The position numbers and the translations under genes were made by a program. From Thauera sedimentorum (GTDB lineage Bacteria; Pseudomonadota; Gammaproteobacteria; Burkholderiales; Rhodocyclaceae), in contig NZ_JACTAH010000001.1 of NCBI RefSeq assembly GCF_014489115.1, forward strand, positions 1,302,001 to 1,366,000: a stretch of DNA of 64,000 bases, in the 5' to 3' direction. The notes below the pieces were generated by a model that was not told the origin of the DNA, did not search any database, and saw only the letters and a list, made by a program, of their open reading frames with translations. This document shows, piece by piece, positions 31,659 through 40,830 of the stretch. How positions within the stretch are numbered: the stretch's first letter is position 1; each line of letters begins with the position of its first letter.

Positions 31659-33440
31659 ATGACTACGCCCATCCACTACCGCATCCGCCCCGCCAATCCC
31701 GCCGCACACCTCTTCGAAGCCAGCGTCACGGTGGCCGAACCGGACGCCGAAGGCCAGGTCTTCAGCCTGCCGGCCTGGATACCCGGCAGCTACATGATCC
31801 GAGAGTTCGCGCGCAACATCGTCACCATCCGCGCAGAGGCGGACGGCAAGGCGGTGGCGCTGGAGAAGCTCGACAAGCACAGCTGGCGGGCCGCACGCGT
31901 GCCGGCGGGCAGCGCGCTCACCCTGCATTACGAGGTCTATGCCTGGGATCTCTCGGTACGCGCCGCCCATCTCGATCAGACCCACGGCTTCTTCAACGGC
32001 ACCAGCGTGTTCCTGATGGTGCACGGCCAGGCCGGGCGGCCCTGCACGGTGGACATCCAGCCCCCGGCCGACACCGGCCTGCGCGACTGGCGGGTGATCA
32101 CCGCGCTGCCGCGCGCACGCGGCAAGGGCGCCGCGAAGGCCTACGGCTTTGGGCTCTACCGTGCGGCGGACTACGACGAACTGATCGACCATCCGGTGGA
32201 GATGGGGCGCTTCACCCTGGCCAGCTTCGAGGCCGCCGGCGTGCCGCACGACGTGGCGCTCACCGGCCGCCACGACTGCGACATGGATCGCCTCACCACG
32301 GACCTGAAACGCATCTGCGAATGGCAGGTGGCATTGTTCGGCGCGCCCGCGCCGATGGACTACTACGCCTTCCTGACCATGATCGTCGGCGACGGCTACG
32401 GCGGCCTGGAGCACCGCGCCTCCACCGCGCTGCTGGCCAGCCGCGCCGACCTGCCGTATCCCGGCATGAAGGCGATGAGCGAGGGCTACCGCCAGTTCCT
32501 CGGCCTGTGCAGCCACGAATACTTCCACACCTGGAACGTCAAGCGCATCAAGCCGGCGGCCTTCACCCCCTACGACCTGGCGGTGGAGAACCATACCGGC
32601 CTGCTGTGGGCCTTCGAGGGCTTCACCTCCTACTACGACGACTTGGCGCTGGTGCGCAGCGGGGTGATCGGCGTGGACGACTACCTCGGTCTGCTCGGCA
32701 AGACCATCTCCAACGTGTTGCGCGGCCCCGGGCGCTTGCGCCAGAGCGTGGCCGAATCCAGCTTCGACGCCTGGACCAAGTACTACCGCCAGGACGAGAA
32801 CGCCCCCAACGCCATCGTCAGCTACTACGCCAAGGGCTCACTGGTGGCACTGGCCCTGGACCTGCAGTTGCGCGCGGCGAGCGCCGGCGAAAACAGCCTG
32901 GACGACGTGATGCGCCTGCTGTGGCAACGCCATGGGCAAACCGGCACCGGCGTGCCCGAGGACGGCATCTTCGCCGCGGTGGAGGACATCGGCGGCAAAA
33001 CGCTGGCACGCTGGCTGCGCCGCGCGGTGGAAGGCACCGACGACCTGCCGCTGGCGCGCCTGCTCAAACCGTTCGGCGTAGCGTGGTCAGCCGAGCCGGC
33101 CAGCGCCGCGCCCTGGCTGGGCGCAAAGCTGGCTGCCGGCAACGGCGAGACCAGGCTGGCCAACGTATACGACGGCGGTCCGGCACAGCGCGCGGGGCTG
33201 TCCGCCGGCGACGTGCTGGTGGCGCTGGACGGGCTGAAAATCGGCGCCAGCGGGCTGGACGCCATGCTCGCCCGCCGCCAGCCCGGCGAACGGATAGCGC
33301 TCCACGCCTTCCGGCGTGACGAGCTGATGTGCTTCGAGCTGGAACTGGCCGCCGCGCCGGCCGACAAGATCGGCCTCAAGCCGGCGGCAAAGGCCCCGGC
33401 GGCGGCGGCGCGGCTGCGCCGCGGCTGGCTGGGGAGCTGA
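31659..33440 (+). CDS. M61 family metallopeptidase with PDZ domain
   Basis: This zinc aminopeptidase-like protein (593 residues) belongs to the M61 (glycyl aminopeptidase-type) family. The N-terminal beta domain has AWIPGSYMIREFARN. The catalytic domain contains GGLEH (249-252) and the zinc site HEYFH (286-290), with the downstream Glu in LLWAFEGFTSYYDDL. A PDZ domain (about 480-560, AGLSAGDVLVALDGLK) follows. No signal peptide is visible, so the location may be cytoplasmic. The C-terminus ends in an Ala/Arg-rich tail. Its promoter would lie in the DnaA-box region. Confidence 0.9.
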   Translation: MTTPIHYRIRPANPAAHLFEASVTVAEPDAEGQVFSLPAWIPGSYMIREFARNIVTIRAEADGKAVALEKLDKHSWRAARVPAGSALTLHYEVYAWDLSVRAAHLDQTHGFFNGTSVFLMVHGQAGRPCTVDIQPPADTGLRDWRVITALPRARGKGAAKAYGFGLYRAADYDELIDHPVEMGRFTLASFEAAGVPHDVALTGRHDCDMDRLTTDLKRICEWQVALFGAPAPMDYYAFLTMIVGDGYGGLEHRASTALLASRADLPYPGMKAMSEGYRQFLGLCSHEYFHTWNVKRIKPAAFTPYDLAVENHTGLLWAFEGFTSYYDDLALVRSGVIGVDDYLGLLGKTISNVLRGPGRLRQSVAESSFDAWTKYYRQDENAPNAIVSYYAKGSLVALALDLQLRAASAGENSLDDVMRLLWQRHGQTGTGVPEDGIFAAVEDIGGKTLARWLRRAVEGTDDLPLARLLKPFGVAWSAEPASAAPWLGAKLAAGNGETRLANVYDGGPAQRAGLSAGDVLVALDGLKIGASGLDAMLARRQPGERIALHAFRRDELMCFELELAAAPADKIGLKPAAKAPAAAARLRRGWLGS

Positions 33441-33451
33441 GGCGCCTCGGG

Positions 33452-33474
33452 TGTAGGAGCGGCCTTGGCCGCGA
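33452..33474. repeat. single-arm REP unit
   Basis: GTAGGAGCGGCCTTGGCCGC plus GAT, just after the M61 peptidase stop. No second arm is recognisable downstream. Confidence 0.7.
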
Positions 33475-33538
33475 TCCGGGCTGCGGAAAAATGGACGCAC
33501 GCAAGTGCGTGCAATCCCGTCCCTGCCGGGAAAAGGCT

Positions 33539-34093
33539 TCAGGCCGCGCTGTCCTTCGCCAGCAGCTTGCCGCGCCAGTAGCGCCAGGCGAGGAAGGCGA
33601 ACAACGCGGACATGATCAGCCAGAAACCCACGCCCTGCCAGAAAGCGGTCGGGTCGGTGGCCAGAAAATAGTCGCGCGGCGGGCGAACGAAATGTACGCG
33701 CCCGGTGGCGATGGCATTGATCGCCGCGCCCACGCCGCCCAAGGCGGGCGCGAACCAGATCAGCAGTCCCAGTCCGACGATCACCCGGTCGAGCAATGGC
33801 GAAGGCTGCCGGCGCGGGCGATACACGCTGTCGACGCCCGACCACAGCGCCACCACGAAGCCGGCCGCAGCCACCACCGGCATGACCGCCATGACCGCGC
33901 CGAGCGCGGTGGCGGCCAGCATGAAGCTGGCACCTTCCAGCGGCATCACCTGCGCCCAGATCTCCGGCAGGCGGATGAACAGCCAGGCCGAGGCGGCGAG
34001 CCCGATCAGGAAGGCGAGCAGGGCGTAAGTGGCCACTCGACGGGAGAAATCGCCGGGCAGTTCGGTTGCACGGGGTTTGGGAAACAGGGGCAT
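33539..34093 (-). CDS. four-helix membrane protein of unknown function
   Basis: This 184-residue protein has four predicted membrane segments: about residues 24-42, 54-80, 100-120 and 150-172. It has a charged cytoplasmic start (MPLFPKPRATELPGDFSRR). I do not recognise a family. The ATG at 34093 is preferred because residues encoded upstream are Pro/Arg-rich, antisense-like sequence. It lies downstream of imuB on the same strand, 67 bases away, and may be read through from the SOS operon, but nothing ties it to that function. Confidence 0.7.
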   Translation of the reverse strand: MPLFPKPRATELPGDFSRRVATYALLAFLIGLAASAWLFIRLPEIWAQVMPLEGASFMLAATALGAVMAVMPVVAAAGFVVALWSGVDSVYRPRRQPSPLLDRVIVGLGLLIWFAPALGGVGAAINAIATGRVHFVRPPRDYFLATDPTAFWQGVGFWLIMSALFAFLAWRYWRGKLLAKDSAA

Positions 34094-34160
34094 GGGTACG
34101 GGGGATCGGGGCAAAGGCGGAAGTCTAGCGGATCTTGGCGCCGTGGGCAGAAGGCCGTGC

Positions 34161-35588
34161 TCAGCCGAAGTAGCCGTGCACATACCATTCGTCCGGCCTG
34201 TCCAGCGGATGGAATACCCAGCACAGGGCCTCGTCCCTGTCCCGCGCCACGTAGTAGTCGCGTCGCACGTCGGCGCCGTCCCACCAGCCGGATTCGATGC
34301 GCTCCGGGCCGGCCAGCAGGATCAGGCCGGAGCTGCCGCGCAGCGCCCTGGGCTCGGCAAGCAGCCACAGCGGGCGCGGCCCCGGCACCGGTGTGTCGGC
34401 CGGCAGGCGTGTACCGGGACGGACCGGGCGCCAGGCCCGCTCGGGGCGGTGGTCGGCACAGGGGCGCAGGCTGGTGACCGCATCCGTCCCCAGCCGGGCG
34501 ACCAGGCGGTCGAACAGCAGGCCGGCGTTCTCGCGCGCGGTGTCGGGGTCGCCGAACAGATCGGCGGACTTCGGCGCCAGTTCGACCGGCAGGCCGCTTT
34601 CCAGGCGCAAGGCCTCGACCGGCGCCGGCAGGGGCAAAGCAGCCAGGCGTTCGCGCGCCAGCAGCCCCAGGCGGGCCTCGTCACGCGAGGGGGCGCCGGT
34701 GTAGAGCTCGAGCACGGTGGCCGGGCCGGACTCGTGCTCCAGGGTCAGGCTGCAGTGATCCACCGCCGTCTGGCGGGCGGTGAGCCAGGCGGCCAGGCCG
34801 GCAAACAGCCGGCGGGCCGCGAACAGCAGGGGTTCGACGTTGTCGGTGGGCGCAGCCATCGCCACCCGGGCGGTGTAGCGCGCGGGCGGTACGAACCAGT
34901 CGCGCAGGTCCGGGGTTTCGCCGCGGGCGCGGGCCAGCGCCGCACTCACCGCCGCCGCCTGCCGGCGGGCCAGCCCGTCGCGTGGCAGACGCAGGACGTC
35001 GGCCAGGCTGCGGGCGCCGATGCCGTGCAGCAGCATCAGGATGTCCTTGCCCACGCCGGCATCGGCCAGCACCGCAAGCGGCAGAGGGGCGAGGCATTCC
35101 TGCCAGCCGCCACGCGCCATGGCCAGGGTGCCCGGGCTGGAGGCCGCCAGCCAGCGCGCAGCCAGCGGGGTCGGCGCGCCGGCAATGCAGGCCTGCAGGC
35201 CGAGCGCGTCCAGTTCCTGGACAAGCGTCCCGGCCAGTGCCTGCAGGCCGCCGAACAGGCGCAGGCTGGCGGAGATCTCCAGCACCAGTCCGCCAGGCGG
35301 GTCCAGGCTGACATGAGGCGTGAAGCGACCGGCCCAATGGGCCAGCTCCGCCAGGGTGGCGGTCTCGAGTTCGGGCGCGCGCGGGCGCAGCAGCAGGTCG
35401 GGAGCCACCGCCAGCGCCCCCGCCACGCCGTCGCCCGCGCTCACGCCGAGCGCGCGCGCGGCCGGGCTGGCGGCCACCACCTGCTGGCGAGGGCGCGATT
35501 CGGTGACCGCCAGCAGGCCGGGATCAGCTGTGCCGCGGGTGAAGACCTGCAAGGGCAGGTCGGGCAGGAGCAGGGCGAGCCAGTACAT
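34161..35588 (-). CDS. imuB: ImuB, Y-family polymerase-like mutasome subunit
   Basis: This 475-residue protein has the Y-family DNA polymerase fold (MYWLALLLPDLPLQVF at the start, then palm, little finger and a long C-terminus). In known ImuB proteins the catalytic acidic residues are missing, and the protein instead bridges the beta clamp, ImuA and DnaE2. The expected DD/E palm motif is likewise not recognisable here. The start sits 65 bases inside the 3' end of imuA, so the two genes overlap in different frames and are probably translationally coupled. It is the last gene of the lexA-imuA-imuB operon. Confidence 0.88.
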   Translation of the reverse strand: MYWLALLLPDLPLQVFTRGTADPGLLAVTESRPRQQVVAASPAARALGVSAGDGVAGALAVAPDLLLRPRAPELETATLAELAHWAGRFTPHVSLDPPGGLVLEISASLRLFGGLQALAGTLVQELDALGLQACIAGAPTPLAARWLAASSPGTLAMARGGWQECLAPLPLAVLADAGVGKDILMLLHGIGARSLADVLRLPRDGLARRQAAAVSAALARARGETPDLRDWFVPPARYTARVAMAAPTDNVEPLLFAARRLFAGLAAWLTARQTAVDHCSLTLEHESGPATVLELYTGAPSRDEARLGLLARERLAALPLPAPVEALRLESGLPVELAPKSADLFGDPDTARENAGLLFDRLVARLGTDAVTSLRPCADHRPERAWRPVRPGTRLPADTPVPGPRPLWLLAEPRALRGSSGLILLAGPERIESGWWDGADVRRDYYVARDRDEALCWVFHPLDRPDEWYVHGYFG

Positions 35589-36252
35589 GGAGGGATGGCG
35601 GTGAAAGCTTGGACTCGGTGCGGAGGCCCGGGCGCTGCGGCAGGACGAGTTCGACCGGCGCGCCGGGCGCCGGTCCGCGGCGCTTGAGGATATGGACGAG
35701 CAAACGGCCCGCGCGGGCGGACAGCTGCAGGCGCAAGGCGGCAACCGAGGGTTGGCGGGCGGCGTCCGCCGGGCGGAACAGGAACAGCGGCGTGGCCGAG
35801 TCTTCCGCCGCCAGCTGCAGGCGGCGCAGCCCGGCGTTGTCGACCCGTCCCGGCCAGGCCAGCACTGCAGTGCAGGCCCCCGATGCGGTGGCCTGGCGGG
35901 TGGCCCACAGGGTTTCGGCATCGCTCGCGGTGCGCACCAGCAGCAGGCGTTCCAGCGGCACGCCGGCCGCGGCCAGCGCCGGGGCGTAGGGCAGGCGGGG
36001 CGGAGCGATCCAGGCCAGCCAGTGGTCGGCTGGCGTGCTGCGCAGCAGCGGCAGCAACAGGGAGAGTTCGCCCACCCCGGGGCGGGCGGCGAGCAGTTCG
36101 ATCAGCGCGCCGCGCGGCCAGCCGCCGCCGGGCAGTTGCGCGTCCAGCGCGGCAAAGCCGGTGGGCAACCCGGGCGCGGCGCTGCCGGCCAGGCGGTCGG
36201 CCTGCCAGACCAGGCCGGGTGGCAAAGTGGCGAGGGCGAGCGGGTTGGCCAT
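35524..36252 (-). CDS. imuA: ImuA, RecA/SulA-like mutasome subunit
   Basis: This 242-residue RecA-like protein of the ImuA family works with ImuB and DnaE2 in SOS mutagenesis. It has the family opening (PTGFAALDAQLPGGGWPRGALIELLA). The canonical Walker A lysine is absent in this stretch, as in many ImuA proteins. The end (about 215-242) is Pro/Arg/His-rich. It lies 31 bases after lexA and overlaps imuB by 65 bases. Confidence 0.88.
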   Translation of the reverse strand: MANPLALATLPPGLVWQADRLAGSAAPGLPTGFAALDAQLPGGGWPRGALIELLAARPGVGELSLLLPLLRSTPADHWLAWIAPPRLPYAPALAAAGVPLERLLLVRTASDAETLWATRQATASGACTAVLAWPGRVDNAGLRRLQLAAEDSATPLFLFRPADAARQPSVAALRLQLSARAGRLLVHILKRRGPAPGAPVELVLPQRPGLRTESKLSPPSLHVLARPAPARPALAGLHPRHS

Positions 36253-36283
36253 GATGTGAGCGCTGCCATCGGGACTGGGCGCG

Positions 36284-36898
36284 TCAGTGACCGCCGTCCT
36301 GGCGGATCAGCCCGACCATGATGCCTTCGATGGCGAGCGGCTCCTCGCGGGTATCGACCACGATGGGTTCGTAGTCCGGGTTGGCGGGTAGCAACTCGAC
36401 CAGCGGTCCCTTGCTGCGGAAGGTCTTGACGGTGACGTCGTCGTGCACCCGGGCGACGACGATCTGGCCGTTGCGCACCTCGCTCTGGCGGTGCACCGCG
36501 ATCAGGTCGCCATCGAGGATGCCGGCGTCGCGCATGCTCATGCCGCGCACCCGCAGCAGGTAGTCGGCACGCGGGGAGAACAGCGCGGGGTCGAGCTGCA
36601 GGCGGTGCTCGACGTGCTCGCTGGCGAGGATGGGGCTGCCCGCGGCCACCCGCCCGACCAGCGGCAGGCCCAGGCCTTCGGCCAGGCGGATGCCGCGCGC
36701 ACGGCCTTCCTCGAGCAGGATCGCGCCCTTGGCGGCCAGCGCGCGCAGATGGGTTTCCGCCGCATTGGGCGAGCGGAAACCGAAGGCTGCGCACACTTCC
36801 AGGCGGGTGGGAGGACGGCCTTCGGCTTCGACGGTCTGGCGGATGAAGTCGAGGATCTCGGCCTGGCGGGCGGTGAGCGATTCGCTGCGCGGGGGCAT
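36284..36898 (-). CDS. lexA: LexA repressor
   Basis: LexA represses SOS genes and cleaves itself when RecA filaments form. This protein has 204 residues. The winged helix (1-70: [14 protein letters not shown], then [17 protein letters not shown]) binds DNA. The cleavage site is Ala86-Gly87 (VAAGSP), and the catalytic dyad is Ser121 (GMSMRD) and Lys158 (VTVKTF). The ATG at 36898 is chosen over one at 36910 because GGAG lies seven bases before it and the length is normal. It heads an operon with imuA and imuB under its own perfect LexA box. Confidence 0.94.
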   Translation of the reverse strand: MPPRSESLTARQAEILDFIRQTVEAEGRPPTRLEVCAAFGFRSPNAAETHLRALAAKGAILLEEGRARGIRLAEGLGLPLVGRVAAGSPILASEHVEHRLQLDPALFSPRADYLLRVRGMSMRDAGILDGDLIAVHRQSEVRNGQIVVARVHDDVTVKTFRSKGPLVELLPANPDYEPIVVDTREEPLAIEGIMVGLIRQDGGH

Positions 36899-36929
36899 GG
36901 CGGGCTCCATGAAGGAGAGAATTGTTGTG

Positions 36930-36945
36930 CTGTAAGTTTAAACAG
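36930..36945. promoter_or_regulatory. LexA (SOS) box for the lexA-imuA-imuB operon
   Basis: CTGTAAGTTTAAACAG is a perfect CTGT-N8-ACAG site, 31 bases upstream of the lexA start, so LexA should repress its own operon. Nothing else stands out in the 302-bp gap to the peroxiredoxin gene at 37201. Confidence 0.88.
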
Positions 36946-37200
36946 TCCTGAAGCGAGCGTCGAGAACAAAGATGCTCCGCGTCGCCCGCCTGCGCTGTAC
37001 GAGGGAGATGCTGCGATGCGCCTTGAGCCGTTCGTCGATCTGGGCTATTGCTTGAAGCGGATGTGTCCGGCCGCTGAACAATGACCGCTACAAAGGGGAG
37101 AGCCGCCATGTTGCTGCGTGAAGTTCGTGTCCCGTCGTCCGGTTCCGGTAGAGTTCGCTACGGTTCCCGGCTAAAATCCCCCGCACGTCAGGGAGGCCCC

Positions 37201-37707
37201 ATGCTGCAGAGCGGAGACACGGCTCCGGCTTTTTCACTGCCGGATGCGGATATGGAGACTTTCGACCTCGCCGCCGAGCGCGGCAGGCATCATGTGGTGC
37301 TCTACTTTTACCCCCGCGACAACACGCCGGGATGCACGCTGCAGGCCGCCGATTTCAGCGACCATGAAGCGGAGTTCGCCCGCCACGACTGCATCGTGGT
37401 CGGCGTCAGTCCCGACGATTGCCTCACCCACGCCGAGTTCCGGGATCAGCACGGCCTGTCGGTGCGCCTGCTCTCCGACCCCGATACCGAGGTCTGCAGG
37501 CTGTACCATGTGTGGCAGCCGAAGGAAGTCGACGGTGTGAAAAAGATGGGTGTGCGACGAACGACCTACATCATCGACAAGCAGGGCATCGTTCGCCACG
37601 CACTCCACGACGTCACGCCCCGCGGCCATGTCGCCGCGGTCTATGAATTGGTCAAGGAACTGGAAAAAGACTCATGCAAACCGAAATCGTCAAGAACACC
37701 GTCGTAA
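37201..37707 (+). CDS. peroxiredoxin, BCP/PrxQ type
   Basis: This thiol peroxidase (168 residues) reduces hydrogen peroxide and organic peroxides. The peroxidatic Cys is C45 in RDNTPGCTLQAADFSDH. The resolving Cys usually five residues later in PrxQ is Ala here. Other Cys at about 62, 99 and 159 could take its place, or the enzyme may act as a 1-Cys type. The start at 37201 has a GGGAGG ribosome site. The last 34 bases overlap slyD. Confidence 0.88.
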   Translation: MLQSGDTAPAFSLPDADMETFDLAAERGRHHVVLYFYPRDNTPGCTLQAADFSDHEAEFARHDCIVVGVSPDDCLTHAEFRDQHGLSVRLLSDPDTEVCRLYHVWQPKEVDGVKKMGVRRTTYIIDKQGIVRHALHDVTPRGHVAAVYELVKELEKDSCKPKSSRTPS

Positions 37708-38159
37708 CCCTCAACTACACCGTGCGCGACCCCGAGGGCAACGTGATCGACGACGGCGCGCACCCGCTGGTGTACCTGCACGGCGGCTACGACGGCATCT
37801 TCCCGGTGCTCGAAGAACTGCTGCAGGGCAAGAAGGTCGGCGAGCGCTTCGAAGTGAAGCTGCAGCCGGAAGACGCCTTCGGCGACTACGACGAGGAACT
37901 GGTGCTGATCGAGGACGCCAAGCTCTTTCCCGAGAACATCGAGGTGGGCATGTCCTTCGAACGTGTCACCGACGACGGTGAAGAGGAAATGATCTACCGC
38001 ATCACCGACATCGCCGACGGCAAGGTGGTGGTCGACGGCAACCATCCGCTGGCCGGCACCGCGCTGGTGTTCGATGTCACCGTGTCCGAGGTGCGCACCG
38101 CGAGCGCCGAGGAGATCGCCCACGGTCACGTGCATGGCGAAGGCGGCCATCACCACTGA
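37674..38159 (+). CDS. slyD: FKBP-type peptidyl-prolyl isomerase SlyD
   Basis: This 161-residue folding helper combines an FKBP prolyl-isomerase domain with the insert-in-flap chaperone domain (about 68-120). It has the SlyD order: VVTLNYTVRDPEGNVID, then VYLHGGYDGIFPVLEELLQGK, then the acidic flap. The C-terminus is short but His-rich (HGHVHGEGGHHH), consistent with nickel or zinc binding. It overlaps the peroxiredoxin gene by 34 bases and is followed by a strong terminator. Confidence 0.92.
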   Translation: MQTEIVKNTVVTLNYTVRDPEGNVIDDGAHPLVYLHGGYDGIFPVLEELLQGKKVGERFEVKLQPEDAFGDYDEELVLIEDAKLFPENIEVGMSFERVTDDGEEEMIYRITDIADGKVVVDGNHPLAGTALVFDVTVSEVRTASAEEIAHGHVHGEGGHHH

Positions 38160-38168
38160 GCCACGACC

Positions 38169-38190
38169 GGGGCCGCGCAAGCGGCCCTTT
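38169..38190 (+). terminator. Rho-independent terminator after slyD
   Basis: GGCCGC-GCAA-GCGGCC followed by CTTTTC, 12 bases after the stop. Confidence 0.75.
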
Positions 38191-38231
38191 TCACATCCCG
38201 CCCCCGTTTTCCTGATCCACCCCGCGCGCAG

Positions 38232-40268
38232 ATGATCGGCTACATCCGCCAGGTTGCCGGCCCCGACCCCGATGCTCCGCTGCTCGAGGTGGCCGACCTG
38301 CGCGTGGCGATCGGCGGCGAGCGGGTGGTGCGCCCGGTGGCCGGCATCGGCTTCCAGCTGCGCGCCGGCGAAACCTTCGCCCTGCTGGGCGAGTCCGGTT
38401 GCGGCAAGTCGATGACCGCGCTGGCCATCGCCCGCCTGCTGCCCGACGGCGGCCGGATCGAAGGCGGCAGCCTGCGCCTGCGCGGCGAGGACCTGCTGGC
38501 GCACACCGAGGCGCGCATGCGCGCGGTACGCGGCGGGCGCATCGGCATGGTGTTCCAGGAGCCCGGCACCAGCCTCAACCCGGTGATGACCGTGTTTGAG
38601 CAGATCGCCGAGGTGCTGGCCCGCCACCGTGGCCTGCGGGGCGCAGCCGCCCGCGCTGAGGCCCGCAGGCTGCTTGACGCGGTGGGCATCCCCGACGCGG
38701 AGCGCCGGCTGGATGACTATCCCTTCCAGTTCTCCGGCGGCATGAAGCAGCGGGTGATGATCGCCATGGCGCTGGCCGGCGAACCCGAGCTGCTGATCGC
38801 CGACGAGCCGACCACCGCGCTCGACGTCACCATCCAGGCCCAGGTGCTCGACCTGCTCGCCCGCCTGCAGCGCGAGCGCGGCATGGGCATGCTGCTGATC
38901 ACCCACGACCTCGGCGTGGTCGCGCGCATGGCGCAGCGCGTCGGGGTGATGTACGCCGGCGAGCTGGTCGAGACCGGCGAGCGCAGCGCCTTCTTCGCCG
39001 CGCCGCTGCATCCGTATTCGCGCAAGCTGTTCGCCGCACTGCCCGGCGGCCAGCAACGCGGGCGGGCGTTGGACGCGCTGGCCGGCAGCGTCCCGGCGCT
39101 GGATGCGGAGATTCCCGGCTGCCGCTTCTCCGCGCGCTGTCCGCAGGCCTTCGCGCCTTGCACGCACGAGTCGCCCGGCTGGCATCGCCGCGATGGCCAG
39201 GCGGTGCGCTGCCATCTGTACGCTGAAGGGCACAATGCACCCGTGCCGGCGGCACACATTGCGGCGATCGACGGCCCGGGCCCCGCGCACGGTAAGGCGC
39301 CGCTGCTGGCGGTGCGCGACCTTCAGGTGCATTTCCCGGTGCGCAAGGGCATCTTCCGCCGCACCGTGGGGCAGGTGCGCGCGGTCGACGGGGTCAGCCT
39401 CGAGTTGCGCCCCGGGCGCACGCTGGCCCTGGTGGGCGAATCGGGCTGCGGCAAGACCACGGTGGGCAAGGCGATCCTGCAGCTGATCCCGCCGACCGCC
39501 GGCGAGGTGCGTTTCGACGGACGCGACATGGTCGGGCTGGGCGCCGCTGCACTCGCGCCCATGCGCCGCGCGATGCAGATGGTGTTCCAGGACCCCTTCG
39601 CCTCGCTCAACCCGCGCATGCGCATCGGCGAGATCATCGAGGAAGGCATGCTGGCGCTGGGCGTGGGGGGCGACGCGGGCGAACGCGCCCGCCGGGTCGA
39701 CCAGCTGCTCGATCGCATCGGCCTGTCGCCGGCGATGCGCTGGCGCTACCCGCACGAATTCTCCGGCGGTCAGCGCCAGCGCATCGCCATCGCCCGCGCC
39801 CTGGCGGTGATGCCGCGGCTGATCGTGTGCGACGAACCGACCAGCGCGTTGGACGTCTCGGTGCAGGCGCAGCTGCTCAACCTGATGCGCGAGCTGCAGC
39901 GCGAGCTGGGCCTGGCCTATCTGTTCATCACCCACAACCTGGCGGTGGTGGACTATCTGGCCGACGAGATCGCGGTGATGTACCTGGGGCGCATCGTCGA
40001 ACGCGGCGAAGCCGGGCGCGTGCTCGCCGCACCGGCCCATCCCTACACCCGCATGCTGCTCGACGCGGTGCCGCGTATCGACGGGGTGGGGCGGCAGGCC
40101 GGACCGGCGCCCGCCGCCGACCTGCCGTCGCCGCTGTCGCCGCCGAGCGGCTGCCACTTCCATCCGCGCTGCCCCAAGGCCGACGAACGCTGCCGGCGCG
40201 AATACCCGGCCCCCGGCACCCTGCCGGACGGACGCGAACTGCGCTGCCACCACCCGGACAGCGCCTGA
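38232..40268 (+). CDS. fused oligopeptide ABC transporter ATP-binding protein (DppD-DppF/YejF-like)
   Basis: This 678-residue protein has two ABC ATPase halves in one chain, as in YejF and GsiA. The first half has Walker A GESGCGKS (53-60) and signature [15 protein letters not shown]; the second has GESGCGKT and [15 protein letters not shown]. Each half ends in a Cys-containing oligopeptide-transport C-terminal motif ([14 protein letters not shown] and [14 protein letters not shown]), which may hold an iron-sulfur cluster or zinc. It would energise uptake of peptides, murein peptides or similar solutes. No permease or binding-protein gene is adjacent, so its partners must be elsewhere. Confidence 0.9.
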   Translation: MIGYIRQVAGPDPDAPLLEVADLRVAIGGERVVRPVAGIGFQLRAGETFALLGESGCGKSMTALAIARLLPDGGRIEGGSLRLRGEDLLAHTEARMRAVRGGRIGMVFQEPGTSLNPVMTVFEQIAEVLARHRGLRGAAARAEARRLLDAVGIPDAERRLDDYPFQFSGGMKQRVMIAMALAGEPELLIADEPTTALDVTIQAQVLDLLARLQRERGMGMLLITHDLGVVARMAQRVGVMYAGELVETGERSAFFAAPLHPYSRKLFAALPGGQQRGRALDALAGSVPALDAEIPGCRFSARCPQAFAPCTHESPGWHRRDGQAVRCHLYAEGHNAPVPAAHIAAIDGPGPAHGKAPLLAVRDLQVHFPVRKGIFRRTVGQVRAVDGVSLELRPGRTLALVGESGCGKTTVGKAILQLIPPTAGEVRFDGRDMVGLGAAALAPMRRAMQMVFQDPFASLNPRMRIGEIIEEGMLALGVGGDAGERARRVDQLLDRIGLSPAMRWRYPHEFSGGQRQRIAIARALAVMPRLIVCDEPTSALDVSVQAQLLNLMRELQRELGLAYLFITHNLAVVDYLADEIAVMYLGRIVERGEAGRVLAAPAHPYTRMLLDAVPRIDGVGRQAGPAPAADLPSPLSPPSGCHFHPRCPKADERCRREYPAPGTLPDGRELRCHHPDSA

Positions 40269-40384
40269 TTCCGCGGCAAACGTGACGCTTTTCCGTGCCC
40301 GCGGACGGGGTGATCGGCACAATCCGCGGACTTTGCGCGATGCGCTCCTGCGCAGCGCAGCCCACCCGTTTCCGGAGTCTTCCC

Positions 40385-40819
40385 TTGCCGCTCTTCTGGC
40401 GCAAACAGATGAACGTCGGCCATCCCGAGATCGATGCCGACCACCGCTACCTGATCCACCTGATCAACACCGTCGAACTGGTACTGCGCTTCCCGGAGAA
40501 TCCGGAGCACATGAAGCTGGCCTTCGACGAACTCGAGCACTACGCGGCCGAACATTTCGCCCGCGAGGAAAAGATCCAGATCTCCTGGGGCTATTCGCAC
40601 TATGACGAGCACCAGCAGGAACACCGCAGGCTGCTGGAGAGCCTTTCGCTGCTGCGCCGGATGATGGAGAAGGCGATGGCGGAAACCTCACCGCCCGCCG
40701 ATGCGCTGCGCGAACACAGCGGCTACGTGACCGATTTCCTGCGCAAGTGGCTGGTCGACCACGTGATGAAGACCGACCTGAAGATGATCGACCTGTTCAA
40801 GGGCCGCAAGGTGTTCTGA
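40385..40819 (+). CDS. bacteriohemerythrin
   Basis: This 144-residue single-domain hemerythrin binds oxygen at a di-iron site in the cytoplasm. The family start W-x6-VGHPEIDADHRYL with H20 is present, then H57 and E61 in EHFAREEKI and H76/H80 in DEHQQEH. A final His-Asp lies in VDHVMKTDLKMID. The Trp and preceding residues belong to the domain. The best start is therefore TTG at 40385, with GGAG eight bases upstream; the next ATG, inside KQMNVG, would cut off the conserved Trp. It converges on mltD, 11 bases away. Confidence 0.85.
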   Translation: MPLFWRKQMNVGHPEIDADHRYLIHLINTVELVLRFPENPEHMKLAFDELEHYAAEHFAREEKIQISWGYSHYDEHQQEHRRLLESLSLLRRMMEKAMAETSPPADALREHSGYVTDFLRKWLVDHVMKTDLKMIDLFKGRKVF

Positions 40820-40830
40820 ACTGCAGCGGC

